Assembly: GCA_036381615.1 (NCBI GenBank)
Contig: DASVCL010000027.1
Location: 1-64,000 of the forward strand
DNA from: CALANV01 sp036381615
Lineage (GTDB): Bacteria > Pseudomonadota > Alphaproteobacteria > CACIAM-22H2
DNA length: 64,000 nucleotides
Direction of reading: 5' to 3'
The position numbers and the translations under genes are program-made. Shown in pieces: positions 43,517 to 51,739 of the stretch. Positions within the stretch are counted from its first letter, which is position 1. Each line of letters starts with the position of its first letter. The notes under the pieces were generated by a model that saw only the letters and a program-made list of their open reading frames with translations, ran no database searches and was not told the origin of the DNA.

Positions 43517-43915
43517 TCACTGCCACTTGTTGAAGATTTCGACGAATTTCTGCTCGCCGCAGGCGATGAAATAGCCGCGGGCGACGCAATTCTCCGTCTC
43601 GCCCAGGCGGCGGCGCACGGCCTGCAGGGCCGGCAGCATTTCCTGCGTGATCTTCTTCTCGCGGAAGCGGATCACCTCGCCCTCGGTCTGCGCGCCGTCA
43701 TACATGACACCGATGCTCTCTTCCGAGTCGATCTCCGGCCGCTTCTTGTAATAGGTGTTCAGGCTCTTCAGCCCGCCGGTCTTCTGGATGAACTGCTTGA
43801 AGCTGCTCAGGCCGACATGGCGCTGCTCCGGCGCCGCTTCCTGATTGCAGGCCGCCAGCAGGCCCGCAGCCAATACCAAGACAGCCGCGCTGCGCGCGAC
43901 GTATCCTGTTCGCAT
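43517..43915 (-). CDS. Putative small lipoprotein, function unknown
   Basis: A 132-residue protein starting MRTGYVARSAAVLVLAAGLLAAC, with a lipobox LAAC near residue 23 giving an N-terminal lipidated cysteine. The mature part is charged and contains two further Cys (NCVARGYFIACGEQ), which could form a disulfide in the periplasm. ATG 43915 is chosen because it opens the signal peptide. It is downstream of priA on the same strand, about 100 bases away. No family is recognised. Confidence 0.7.
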   Translation of the reverse strand: MRTGYVARSAAVLVLAAGLLAACNQEAAPEQRHVGLSSFKQFIQKTGGLKSLNTYYKKRPEIDSEESIGVMYDGAQTEGEVIRFREKKITQEMLPALQAVRRRLGETENCVARGYFIACGEQKFVEIFNKWQ

Positions 43916-44012
43916 TTTCCCCTCCACCCCAAGCTCATGCCTGCGCGATCCACGGTCAGGCGACCCCACCCGCACCGATGGATCATCCGTAGGCAGTTAA
44001 AAACCCAAGTTT

Positions 44013-46217
44013 TCAGAGAAAGCTATAGGGATCGATATCGATGGCGCGTTTTACAGCCGATGGTAGTTTAATCTTCAATACCCATTCTCGCAGCACGCTG
44101 GAAATATCGATATCGCGGGTTGCCTTGAGCAGAATCCGCTCGCGGAACCGGCCGCGCAGATAATGCATCGGCGCCGGCGCCGGCCCCAGCACGACGAGTC
44201 CCGCGCCGCGCGGGGCGACGCGCGCCAGCGCCTTCGCCGCCGCCTCCACCTCGGCCTGATCCGGGCCGCTCAGGATGATGGCGGCCAGCCGGCCGAATGG
44301 CGGCATGCCGGCGCGCTGGCGCTCGGCCATCTCGGCGGCAATGAAGCCGGCATTGTCGTGCCGCGCCAGCGCGGCGATCACCGGATGCTGCGGATCGAAG
44401 CTCTGCAGCAACACCCGGCCGGGATGGGCGGCCCGGCCGGCCCGGCCGGCCACCTGTATCAGGAGCTGGTGCGTCCGCTCGGCCGCCCGCAGATCGCCGC
44501 CGGCAAGGCCAAGATCGGCATCGACGACGCCGACGAGCGTCAGCAGCGGGAAATGATGGCCCTTGGCCACGATCTGGGTGCCGATCAGGATGTCGATCTC
44601 GCGCCGCTCCATGCGGGCGATCATCTCGGTGATCTGCTGCGGGCTCGTCATGGTATCCGACGCCATCACCGCAAGACGCGCCTGCGGGAAATGCAAGGCG
44701 GCTTCCTCGGCCAGGCGCTCGACGCCGGGGCCGCAGGCCTTGAAGCGGTCCTCGGCGCCGCAGGCGGGGCAGGCTTGCGGCAGGCGCTGCTGAAAGCCGC
44801 AATGATGGCATTGCAGGCGGTCGTGGCGCTTGTGCTGCACCAGCCAGGCGGAGCAGTTCGGGCATTGCAGGCGATGCCCGCAGGCGCCGCACAGCGTCAG
44901 CGGCGCATAGCCGCGGCGGTTGAGGAACAGCATCGCCTGCTCGCCATCCTGCAGGGTCTCGGCCAATGCCGTCACCAGCGGCTCGCTCAGGAAACGCTGC
45001 GCCGGCAGCTTCTCCTTGCGCAGATCCACGATCTCGATCTGCGGCAGCGCCGCAGCGCCATGGCGCTCGGGCAGCACGGCATGCGCATAGCGCCGCCGCG
45101 CGACATTATGCAGGCTCTCCAGCGACGGCGTGGCCGAGGCCAGAATGCAGGCGATGCCTTCCAGCTTGGCGCGCACCACAGCCATGTCGCGGGCATTGTA
45201 GATGACGCCTTCTTCCTGCTTGTAGGAGGCGTCATGCTCCTCGTCGACGATGATGACGCCGATATCGGCATAGGGCAGGAAGAGCGCCGAACGGGCGCCG
45301 ATGACGACCTTGGCTTCGCCGCGGCTGACCGCACGCAAGGTCGCGGCACGGCGGGCTTGCGTCATGTCGGAATGCCAGGCCCAGGCCGGCGCATTGAAGC
45401 GCTGCTCGAAACGGTCCAGCGATTGCTGCGTCAGCGCGATCTCGGGCAGCAGGATCAGCGCCTGCCGTCCCGCCGCCAGACAGGCGGCGACCGCCTCGTA
45501 ATAGACTTCGGTCTTGCCGGCGCCGGTAACGCCTTCGAGCAGGGTCACCGAGAAATCGCCTGCGGCGGCGGCGGCACGCAGCGCTGCCCCGGCTTCCGCC
45601 TGGCTCGCATTCAGCGCCGGGCCGGGTCTCTGCCAGTCCGGCGCCGGCGGCGGGCGGAAGGCCGGCACGCCGTCCGATCTGAGCGCGCCGAGCTCGATGA
45701 GCTTGCGGATCACGGCCGGCGAGACGGCGGCGGCTTCGGCCAGCTCCGCCACGCTCAGGCCCGAACGTTCGCGCGCCAGCGCAAGCACGCGGTCGCGCTG
45801 CGCGCTGGGCCGCAATTCCACCGCGGCGCCGGGAAAAACCACCTGACGCAGGGGGGGCGGCTCGATCAGCGCGCGCGGCTCCGGCAGACACATCTTCAGG
45901 ACCGCGCCGGTCGGATTGAGGGTATAGCCGGCGACCCAATCGACCAGCCGGCGCAAATTCCGGCTCAGCGGCGGCGCGTCATAGCGCTGCAGCACGGCTT
46001 TTGCCGTCTTGCCGGCGGGCAAGGGCGCGGCGGGGCCGTCCCAGACCACGCCCAGCGAGGTCCGGTTGCCGATGGGAACCTCGACGATCTGACCCGGAAC
46101 GATCGGACCGGCGGCGATGCCCTCGGGGCCGCTATCCTTTGCCGGAGCCGCGCTATAGGTAAACGGCTCGGCCAGCGGCAGGGGCAGCAGAACGCGGATC
46201 AGGTCGGCTGATGTCAA
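44013..46217 (-). CDS. priA: Primosomal protein N' (replication restart helicase PriA)
   Basis: DNA helicase that reloads the replisome at stalled forks. The 734-residue product has an N-terminal DNA-binding domain, Walker A GVTGAGKT at 229-236, DEEH box at 325-328, a zinc-binding segment with paired cysteines (CGACGHRLQCPNC and CHHCGFQQRLPQACPACG), and helicase motifs IDILIGTQIVAKGHHFP and LIQVAGRAGR. The frame begins at TTG 46217 without a clear ribosome-binding site, so the exact start is uncertain. It is divergent from the transaldolase gene. Confidence 0.95.
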   Translation of the reverse strand: MTSADLIRVLLPLPLAEPFTYSAAPAKDSGPEGIAAGPIVPGQIVEVPIGNRTSLGVVWDGPAAPLPAGKTAKAVLQRYDAPPLSRNLRRLVDWVAGYTLNPTGAVLKMCLPEPRALIEPPPLRQVVFPGAAVELRPSAQRDRVLALARERSGLSVAELAEAAAVSPAVIRKLIELGALRSDGVPAFRPPPAPDWQRPGPALNASQAEAGAALRAAAAAGDFSVTLLEGVTGAGKTEVYYEAVAACLAAGRQALILLPEIALTQQSLDRFEQRFNAPAWAWHSDMTQARRAATLRAVSRGEAKVVIGARSALFLPYADIGVIIVDEEHDASYKQEEGVIYNARDMAVVRAKLEGIACILASATPSLESLHNVARRRYAHAVLPERHGAAALPQIEIVDLRKEKLPAQRFLSEPLVTALAETLQDGEQAMLFLNRRGYAPLTLCGACGHRLQCPNCSAWLVQHKRHDRLQCHHCGFQQRLPQACPACGAEDRFKACGPGVERLAEEAALHFPQARLAVMASDTMTSPQQITEMIARMERREIDILIGTQIVAKGHHFPLLTLVGVVDADLGLAGGDLRAAERTHQLLIQVAGRAGRAAHPGRVLLQSFDPQHPVIAALARHDNAGFIAAEMAERQRAGMPPFGRLAAIILSGPDQAEVEAAAKALARVAPRGAGLVVLGPAPAPMHYLRGRFRERILLKATRDIDISSVLREWVLKIKLPSAVKRAIDIDPYSFL

Positions 46218-46342
46218 GAGGCGGGTTCCGGTAGAACGGCAGTACGGGGTCGGATATTGTTAACCGAGCTGCTTATAGCATCCCGATCCGATTCGGCACG
46301 CCCCCGGCGTCCATCGCGCAGTGCGTTACGGAGCTTAACCTG

Positions 46343-47008
46343 ATGAAATTTTTCGTCGATACCGCCGATATTGCCGAGATTACCGAGCTAAACGAGACCG
46401 GCTTGTTGGACGGCGTCACCACCAATCCCTCGCTGGTGGCCAAGACGGGGCGCGATTTCGTCGCCACGGTCAAGGAAATCTGCCGGATCGTCAAAGGCCC
46501 GGTTTCCGCCGAGGTCACCGCGACCGATCACGAGACGATGCTGGCCGAGGGCCGCAAGCTGGCCGAGATCGCCACCAATGTCGCCGTCAAGGTGCCGCTG
46601 ACATGGGAAGGCCTGAAGGCCTGTAAGGCGCTCAGCGACCAGGGCATCATGGTCAATGTCACGCTCTGCTTTTCGCCGGCGCAGGCGATCCTGGCGGCCA
46701 AGGCCGGCGCCAGGTTCGTCTCACCCTTCGTCGGCCGCCTCGACGATATCGGCCACGACGGCATGGCGCTGATCGCCGATATCGTGCAGATCTTCAACAA
46801 TTACCACGACATTGATACCGAGGTGCTGGTCGCCTCGGTGCGGCATCCGATGCATGTGGTCGAAGCCGCCAAGCTCGGCGCCGATATCTGCACGATCCCG
46901 CCGGCCGTGCTCAAGTCGCTGGTCAAGCATCCGCTCACCGACAAGGGGCTGGATGCCTTCCTGGCCGACTGGAAGAAGACGGGCCAATCCATCCTGGGCA
47001 GCCGCTGA
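46343..47008 (+). CDS. fsa: Fructose-6-phosphate aldolase / small transaldolase
   Basis: TIM-barrel enzyme of 221 residues, the short transaldolase class. It has MKFFVDTADIAEITELNETGLLDGVTTNPSL, the Schiff-base Lys in VAVKVPLTWEG, VNVTLCFSPAQAILAAKAGA and VSPFVGRLDDIGHDG. Many proteobacterial members act as transaldolase in the pentose phosphate pathway; activity cannot be settled from sequence. GGAG lies nine bases before the ATG. The stop overlaps the next ATG (TGATG). Confidence 0.93.
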   Translation: MKFFVDTADIAEITELNETGLLDGVTTNPSLVAKTGRDFVATVKEICRIVKGPVSAEVTATDHETMLAEGRKLAEIATNVAVKVPLTWEGLKACKALSDQGIMVNVTLCFSPAQAILAAKAGARFVSPFVGRLDDIGHDGMALIADIVQIFNNYHDIDTEVLVASVRHPMHVVEAAKLGADICTIPPAVLKSLVKHPLTDKGLDAFLADWKKTGQSILGSR

Positions 47009-47730
47009 TGGCCGACCATAGCGCGCCGAGTACCTCGCCTGCCGCAGTCTTTCTGGACGAGGCCGAGGTCATCGCCTGGCTGAGGCAGAATCCCGACCTG
47101 CTGCTGCGCCATCCCGATCTTTGCGAAGTGCTGCTGCCGCCGGGCCGGCAGCAGAGCGGCGACAATGTGATCGACCTGCAGCGCTTCATGGTGCAGCGTC
47201 TGCAGGGCGAACTGGCGCGGGCCTCCGATGTCGGCGCCGAATTGCTGGATACCACGCGGCAGAACCTGTCGGCGACGCAACGGGTGCATTCTGCCGTGCT
47301 GATGCTGCTTGAGGCCGAATCCTTCGAGCACCTGATCCATACCGCGACCCAGGACTGGACCGACCTGCTGGAAGTCGACGCGATCAGCCTCTGCGTCGAG
47401 GGCGACCCGGAAAAGATGCGCGAGATCGCCACCAACGGCGTCTTCGTGCTGCCGCAGGGCGCGATCGACACCCTGCTCGGGCCGATGCCGGCGCTGCTGC
47501 GCGATCAATGCGACGCCGCCGAATGGCTTTACGGCCCGGCCGCCAACCTGGTGCAGTCGGATGCCCTGGCGCGGCTCGATTTCGGGCCGACCGCGCCGCA
47601 TGCCATGCTAGCGCTCGGCTCGCGCGAGCCTGACAAATTCCAGCCGAACCAGGGCACCGAGCTGCTGCAGTTCCTGGCCGGCGTGCTCGGCCGCTCGGTG
47701 CGGGCATGGCTCGACCTGCCCCAGCCGTAA
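47008..47730 (+). CDS. DUF484 family protein (GAF-like)
   Basis: A 240-residue soluble protein with the DUF484 opening VIAWLRQNPDLLLRHPDLCEVLLPPGRQQSG and VIDLQRFMVQRLQGEL, then a GAF-like domain ending in LALGSREPDKFQPNQGTELLQFLAGVLGRSV. Function is unknown; it is conserved next to xerC in many proteobacteria. Its start shares one base with the transaldolase stop and its end overlaps xerC by 25 bases. Confidence 0.9.
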   Translation: MADHSAPSTSPAAVFLDEAEVIAWLRQNPDLLLRHPDLCEVLLPPGRQQSGDNVIDLQRFMVQRLQGELARASDVGAELLDTTRQNLSATQRVHSAVLMLLEAESFEHLIHTATQDWTDLLEVDAISLCVEGDPEKMREIATNGVFVLPQGAIDTLLGPMPALLRDQCDAAEWLYGPAANLVQSDALARLDFGPTAPHAMLALGSREPDKFQPNQGTELLQFLAGVLGRSVRAWLDLPQP

Positions 47731-48686
47731 CCGACCTGGAAACGGAAGAACGGCTGCCGTTCTTCCTTGCCGCCGACGATGCCAGGGCGGCGGCCGAAGC
47801 CTGGTATCGCTGGCTGGCCAAGGAGAAGCGGTTCGGGCGGCACACCCTGCGCGCCTATGCCCAGGATCTCGCCGGCTTCTTCGCCTTCCTGAGCGATCAT
47901 CTCGGCGCGGCGGCCTCGCTGGCCGATTTGCGCGATCTGCGGCAAAGCGATTTCCGCGCCTATCTGGCGCGCCGGCGCAATGACGGCGTCGCGGCAACCT
48001 CGCTGGCGCGCAGCCTGAGCGCGATCCGCAGTTTCTTCCGCCGGATGCAGCGCGACGGCCTGATCGACAACCCGAATGCCGACCTGATCCGCACGCCGAA
48101 ACGGCCGCACAGCGTACCCAAGCCGCTCAGCGTTTCAGGCGCGCAGAGGATGATCGATGCCGTCGAGGCGTTCAGCGCCGAACCCTGGCTGCAGGCCCGC
48201 GATGCAGCCATCCTCACGCTGCTCTGGGGCGCCGGCCTGCGACTTGGCGAAGCGCTCGGCTTGAACGGCGACGACATTCCGAAAGGCGACAGCCTGACCG
48301 TGACGGGCAAGGGCAACAAGCAGCGTCTAGTGCCGATCCTGCCCATCGTGCGCGAGGCGATCGCTGCCTATGTCGGGCTCTGTCCCTATCCGATCGGCGC
48401 CGGCACGCCGCTCTTCTATGGCGCGCGCGGCAAAAGACTGGACCCGGCGATGGTGCAGAAAGTCATGCGCCATGCGCGGCGGGCCCTGGACTTGCCGGAG
48501 ACGGCGACGCCGCATGCGCTGCGGCATAGTTTCGCGACGCATCTGCTCGCCGGCGGCGGCGATCTGCGCACCATCCAGGAATTGCTCGGCCATGCCTCGC
48601 TGGCCACCACCCAGCGCTATACCGAGGTGGATGCCGAGGCGCTGCTCAAGGTTTATGGCGAGGCCCATCCAAGGGCGCGGACTTGA
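47706..48686 (+). CDS. xerC: Tyrosine recombinase XerC
   Basis: With XerD resolves chromosome dimers at dif. The 326-residue product has the SAM-like core-binding domain (AEAWYRWLAKEKRFGRHTLRAYAQDLAGF) and catalytic residues in GAGLRLGEAL (Arg), VTGKGNKQRLVPI (Lys), HALRHSFATHLL (His-x-x-Arg), LGHASLATTQRYTEVD (His and Tyr nucleophile). The DUF484 neighbour supports XerC rather than XerD or a phage integrase. No dif-like site was recognised. Confidence 0.94.
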   Translation: MARPAPAVTDLETEERLPFFLAADDARAAAEAWYRWLAKEKRFGRHTLRAYAQDLAGFFAFLSDHLGAAASLADLRDLRQSDFRAYLARRRNDGVAATSLARSLSAIRSFFRRMQRDGLIDNPNADLIRTPKRPHSVPKPLSVSGAQRMIDAVEAFSAEPWLQARDAAILTLLWGAGLRLGEALGLNGDDIPKGDSLTVTGKGNKQRLVPILPIVREAIAAYVGLCPYPIGAGTPLFYGARGKRLDPAMVQKVMRHARRALDLPETATPHALRHSFATHLLAGGGDLRTIQELLGHASLATTQRYTEVDAEALLKVYGEAHPRART

Positions 48687-48765
48687 AGCCCATCGTGGCG
48701 ATGGAAGCCCGGCTCTCGCCATGATCTTGCCCGGCAGGGCCCGGCTATTATCATCCTCCTTGTAG

Positions 48766-49581
48766 ATGACGATGCCGATGCGCCGCCGCATGATCCACAT
48801 CCTTTTGCTCGCCCTGGTCCTGCTGGTTCTGCTGCCGCTGCTGGCCAGCGGCGCCGGCGTGGCGACGTCGGAACACAAGCATTGGTCACAGACCCGCTGG
48901 GATTCGGCCGGCCTCGCGCCCGATCCGGCCAGTCTGCAGGATGCCGTGATACAGGTTTATGCAGCGCGGCTCTGGGGCTGGCGCGGCGCCGTGGCCGTGC
49001 ATAGCTGGATCGTGATCAAACCCGCCAACGGCAACGGCTATACGCGCTACGAGGTGGTGGGCTGGGGCAGCACGGCTTTGCGGGTCAGCCAGCGCGTACC
49101 CGATGGCTACTGGGCCGGCAACCGGCCTGAACTGCATTGCGACATCCGCGGACCTGAGGCGGCGCTGCTGATCCCGAAGATCATCGCCGCGGCCGAGGCC
49201 TATCCCTACCGTGACGCATACGTCACCTGGCCAGGACCGAATTCGAACAGCTTCGTCGCTTATATTGCCCGCTCGCTGCCGGAACTCGGACTGCAACTGC
49301 CGCCGACCGCCATCGGCAAGGACTGGATCGGCGCCGACCGCATCTTCGCACCGGCCCCCAGCGGCACCGGCTGGCAGGTTTCCGTCTTCGGCCTGGCCGG
49401 CCTCACACTGGCCGCGATGGAGGGCATCGAGATCAACCTGCTCGGGCTGACCATCGGCCTCGACCTGCGGCGGCCGGCACTCAAGCTGCCTGGCCTCGGC
49501 CGGCTCGGCATGCCGGCCCGCGATCCGCCGCCTCGCAAGACCGTTACCGCCCCGGCCGCGGCGTCGGAGACCGGCGGCTGA
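48766..49581 (+). CDS. DUF3750 domain-containing membrane-anchored protein
   Basis: A 271-residue protein with one N-terminal membrane segment (MIHILLLALVLLVLLPLLASG). DUF3750 blocks follow: VQVYAARLWGWRG-type AARLWGWRGAVAVHSWIV, YTRYEVVGWG and YPYRDAYVTWPGPNSNSFVAYI. The conserved His, Trp, Asn and Ser suggest an enzyme-like fold facing the periplasm, but no activity is known. It ends about 150 bases before the RiPP precursor and is not obviously part of that operon. Confidence 0.8.
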   Translation: MTMPMRRRMIHILLLALVLLVLLPLLASGAGVATSEHKHWSQTRWDSAGLAPDPASLQDAVIQVYAARLWGWRGAVAVHSWIVIKPANGNGYTRYEVVGWGSTALRVSQRVPDGYWAGNRPELHCDIRGPEAALLIPKIIAAAEAYPYRDAYVTWPGPNSNSFVAYIARSLPELGLQLPPTAIGKDWIGADRIFAPAPSGTGWQVSVFGLAGLTLAAMEGIEINLLGLTIGLDLRRPALKLPGLGRLGMPARDPPPRKTVTAPAAASETGG

Positions 49582-49619
49582 GCATCACAGCGGCGTTATC
49601 TTTCCCGCCCTTTTCCACA

Positions 49620-49638
49620 CCACAGTGTTACACTGCGG
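49620..49638. promoter_or_regulatory. Candidate operator upstream of the bufferin-type operon
   Basis: CAGTG (49623-49627)-TTA-CACTG (49631-49635) is a perfect short inverted repeat, and outer CC/GG pairs extend it. It lies about 95 bases before the precursor ATG, in the only gap upstream of the operon. The cognate regulator is not in the window. A weak TTACAC-N18-TGCTAG promoter overlaps its right arm. Confidence 0.4.
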
Positions 49639-49728
49639 CCCGGGGAAGGCATGCTAGGGATGGATCGGTCTCGACCGCCGCAGCCGGTCGGGCCAGAATT
49701 GTCCCCAGCCAAAGATGGAGTCATGTCG

Positions 49729-49992
49729 ATGAACAAGAGCACCGCTTACCTGGCCGCTTCGGCCATTGCCGCCGCGCTGGCGCTCGGCGCCATGCCCGAC
49801 CAGGCCAAAGCGCAAAGCAAGATCGAGAAATGCTTCGGCATCGCCAAGGCCGGCAAGAATGATTGCCAGACCGCTACCTCCTCCTGCGCCGGCACCTCGA
49901 AGAAGGATGGCCAGACCGATGCCTGGTTGGCGGTGCCGGCCGGCACCTGCCTGAAGATCGTCGGCGGCAGCCTCGAGCCGAAGAAGAGCTGA
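49729..49992 (+). CDS. bufA1: DUF2282 precursor peptide, bufferin-type (BufA1-like)
   Basis: An 87-residue secreted peptide precursor. It has a signal peptide (hydrophobic 7-22, likely cleavage after AKA-28) and a small mature part with four cysteines at 35, 46, 53 and 74 in the contexts KCFGIAKAGKNDC, SSCAG and PAGTCLKIVGG, which is the DUF2282 signature. In bufferins described from Caulobacter, conserved cysteines are converted to thiooxazoles by an MNIO enzyme and the product binds copper; the same is inferred here from the neighbouring genes. ATG 49729 has GGAG eight bases upstream. ATG 49723 is the alternative. Confidence 0.88.
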   Translation: MNKSTAYLAASAIAAALALGAMPDQAKAQSKIEKCFGIAKAGKNDCQTATSSCAGTSKKDGQTDAWLAVPAGTCLKIVGGSLEPKKS

Positions 49993-50023
49993 GGCAGCGA
50001 AAGCCGCAGGGCGAGCAGCGCGC

Positions 50024-50968
50024 ATGACCGATATGCCGATACGGGACCGCAGCCCAGGAACCGATCTTGGCGCCGGTCTCGGTACCGACCGGGCCGGCAT
50101 CGGTCTGCGCGCGCCGCATCACGCCGCCCTGCTGGAGGAACGGCCGGCCATCGGCTGGCTGGAAATCCACGCCGAGAATTACATGGGCGGCGGCGCGCCG
50201 CGCCATTACCTGGAGCGGCTTCGCCGGCTCTGGCCCGTCTCGGTCCACGGCGTCGGCCTCGGACTGGGCGGCAGTGCGTTGCCTGACGAGCAGCATCTCG
50301 CGCGCCTGGCCGCTCTGGTGGAATGGCTGCAGCCCGCGCTGGTGTCCGAGCATCTCGCCTGGGTCGGCATCGATGGTCGCTATTACAACGACCTGCTGCC
50401 GCTGCCTTACACGGAAGAGGCGCTGCAGATCGTCGCCCGCAATATCGACGTTGTGCAGACCAGGCTGAAGCGGCCGATCCTGATCGAGAATCCCGCGACC
50501 TATCTGCGTTTCCGCGACAGCCATATCGCCGAGGCCGAATTCCTCACCCGGCTGAGCCAGGGTACCGGCTGCGGCATCCTCTGCGACGTCAACAACATCT
50601 ACGTCTCCAGCGTCAACCATGTCGGACTGGAAGCGGCGCCGGCGGTGGCCGATGCCTATCTCGACAGCCTGCCGGCAACTGCGGTGCACGAAATCCATAT
50701 CGCCGGCCATGCCGAGAACGATGCCGATGGGCGGCCGATCCTGATCGACGATCATGGCTCGCTGGTATCCGAGCCGGTCTGGCGGCTCTATGCCAGCGCC
50801 GTGCAACGCTTTCCGCATGCCGCCACCCTGCTGGAATGGGACACCAACATTCCGCCGCTGTCGCATCTGGTCGCCGAGGCTGCCCATGCCGACCGCCGCC
50901 GGGCCGCCGCCCTGGCGCCGAGCGATCAACTTTCCGTGGACGAGGAAGGCGATGAGCGCGCTGCTTGA
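50024..50968 (+). CDS. bufB: DUF692 multinuclear iron-dependent oxidase (BufB/MbnB-like)
   Basis: Predicted mixed-valent di/tri-iron oxidase that modifies cysteines of the precursor. The 314-residue TIM-barrel shows the family metal-site segments: EIHAENYMGGG, VSVHGVGLGLGG (His 75), SEHLAW (Glu 109, His 110), IENPATYLRF (Glu 155, Asn 156), CDVNNIYVSS (Asp 188, Asn 190), HEIHIAGHAE (His 222, 225, 229) and LLEWDTNIP (Glu 271, Asp 273). It starts 31 bases after the precursor and overlaps the partner gene by 17 bases. Confidence 0.92.
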   Translation: MTDMPIRDRSPGTDLGAGLGTDRAGIGLRAPHHAALLEERPAIGWLEIHAENYMGGGAPRHYLERLRRLWPVSVHGVGLGLGGSALPDEQHLARLAALVEWLQPALVSEHLAWVGIDGRYYNDLLPLPYTEEALQIVARNIDVVQTRLKRPILIENPATYLRFRDSHIAEAEFLTRLSQGTGCGILCDVNNIYVSSVNHVGLEAAPAVADAYLDSLPATAVHEIHIAGHAENDADGRPILIDDHGSLVSEPVWRLYASAVQRFPHAATLLEWDTNIPPLSHLVAEAAHADRRRAAALAPSDQLSVDEEGDERAA

Positions 50969-51728
50969 GCGTCAACGGGCCCTTGCGGCGGCGCTGACCG
51001 GCGGCGCGCCCGGCATCGCCGAGCATGTGATCGGGGATGCGATCCCGGCCGAGCAGCGTGTGCAGGTCTATGCCAACCACTTCCGCATCAGCCTGCTGGA
51101 GACGCTGGCGAGCACCTTTCCGGTGACCCGCGCCCTGGTCGGCGAAGCCTTCTTCGCCCAGACCGCGCGCGCCTTCATCGCCGCCGAGCAGCCGGTGTCC
51201 CCGCTTTTGGCGCAGTATGGCAGCGGCTTCCCCGGCTTCCTCGCCGCGCAGCCCGATCTGGGCGCCCATAATTACCTGCCCGATGTCGCTGCCTTCGAAT
51301 GGGCGCTGAATGTCGCCTATTTCGCCGCCGACGTGGAGCTGCTACGGCCGGAGGATTTGCCCGATCCGGACGCGGCCGCCAGGCTGCCCCTGACCTTGCA
51401 TCCGTCCGTGCAGCGGCTGTCGACCCCGTTTCCGGTCAGCGAGATCTGGCAGGTGCATCAGCCCGATGCGCCGGCGATCGAGCGGATCGACATGAATGGC
51501 GGCGGCGAGCGGCTGCTGATCTGGCGCAAGGAGATCGACGTCTGCTGGCGCCGGCTCGATCCGGGCGAGGATTGTCTGCTGGCCGAGCTGGGCGCGGGCC
51601 AGCCGCTCGGCAGCGCTGCCATGGCCGCAGCGGCGCATGAGGCATTCGATTTTCCGGCGAGTTTCAGCTGGATGCTCGATGGCGGCATCTTCGCCCGGAC
51701 ATTCGATAGCGGAATTCCCATAGCGTAA
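50952..51728 (+). CDS. bufC: DUF2063 partner protein (BufC-like)
   Basis: Partner of the MNIO enzyme, thought to bind the precursor and present it. The 258-residue product starts MSALLERQRALAAALTGG and contains QVYANHFRISLLETLASTFPVTRALVGEAFF, the DUF2063 (putative DNA-binding) N-terminal hallmark, then HNYLPDVAAFEWALNVAYFAAD. The C-terminal half is beta-rich. ATG 50952 lies inside the end of bufB, and GAGGAAGG precedes it. DNA binding is not implied by the domain's name. Confidence 0.9.
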   Translation: MSALLERQRALAAALTGGAPGIAEHVIGDAIPAEQRVQVYANHFRISLLETLASTFPVTRALVGEAFFAQTARAFIAAEQPVSPLLAQYGSGFPGFLAAQPDLGAHNYLPDVAAFEWALNVAYFAADVELLRPEDLPDPDAAARLPLTLHPSVQRLSTPFPVSEIWQVHQPDAPAIERIDMNGGGERLLIWRKEIDVCWRRLDPGEDCLLAELGAGQPLGSAAMAAAAHEAFDFPASFSWMLDGGIFARTFDSGIPIA

Positions 51729-51739
51729 ACGAGGAGAGC

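Noticed and set aside
47706..48686. Tyrosine recombinase as a sign of an integrated mobile element
   Set aside because: The DUF484 neighbour, length and motifs identify housekeeping XerC; no att sites, tRNA target or phage genes are present.
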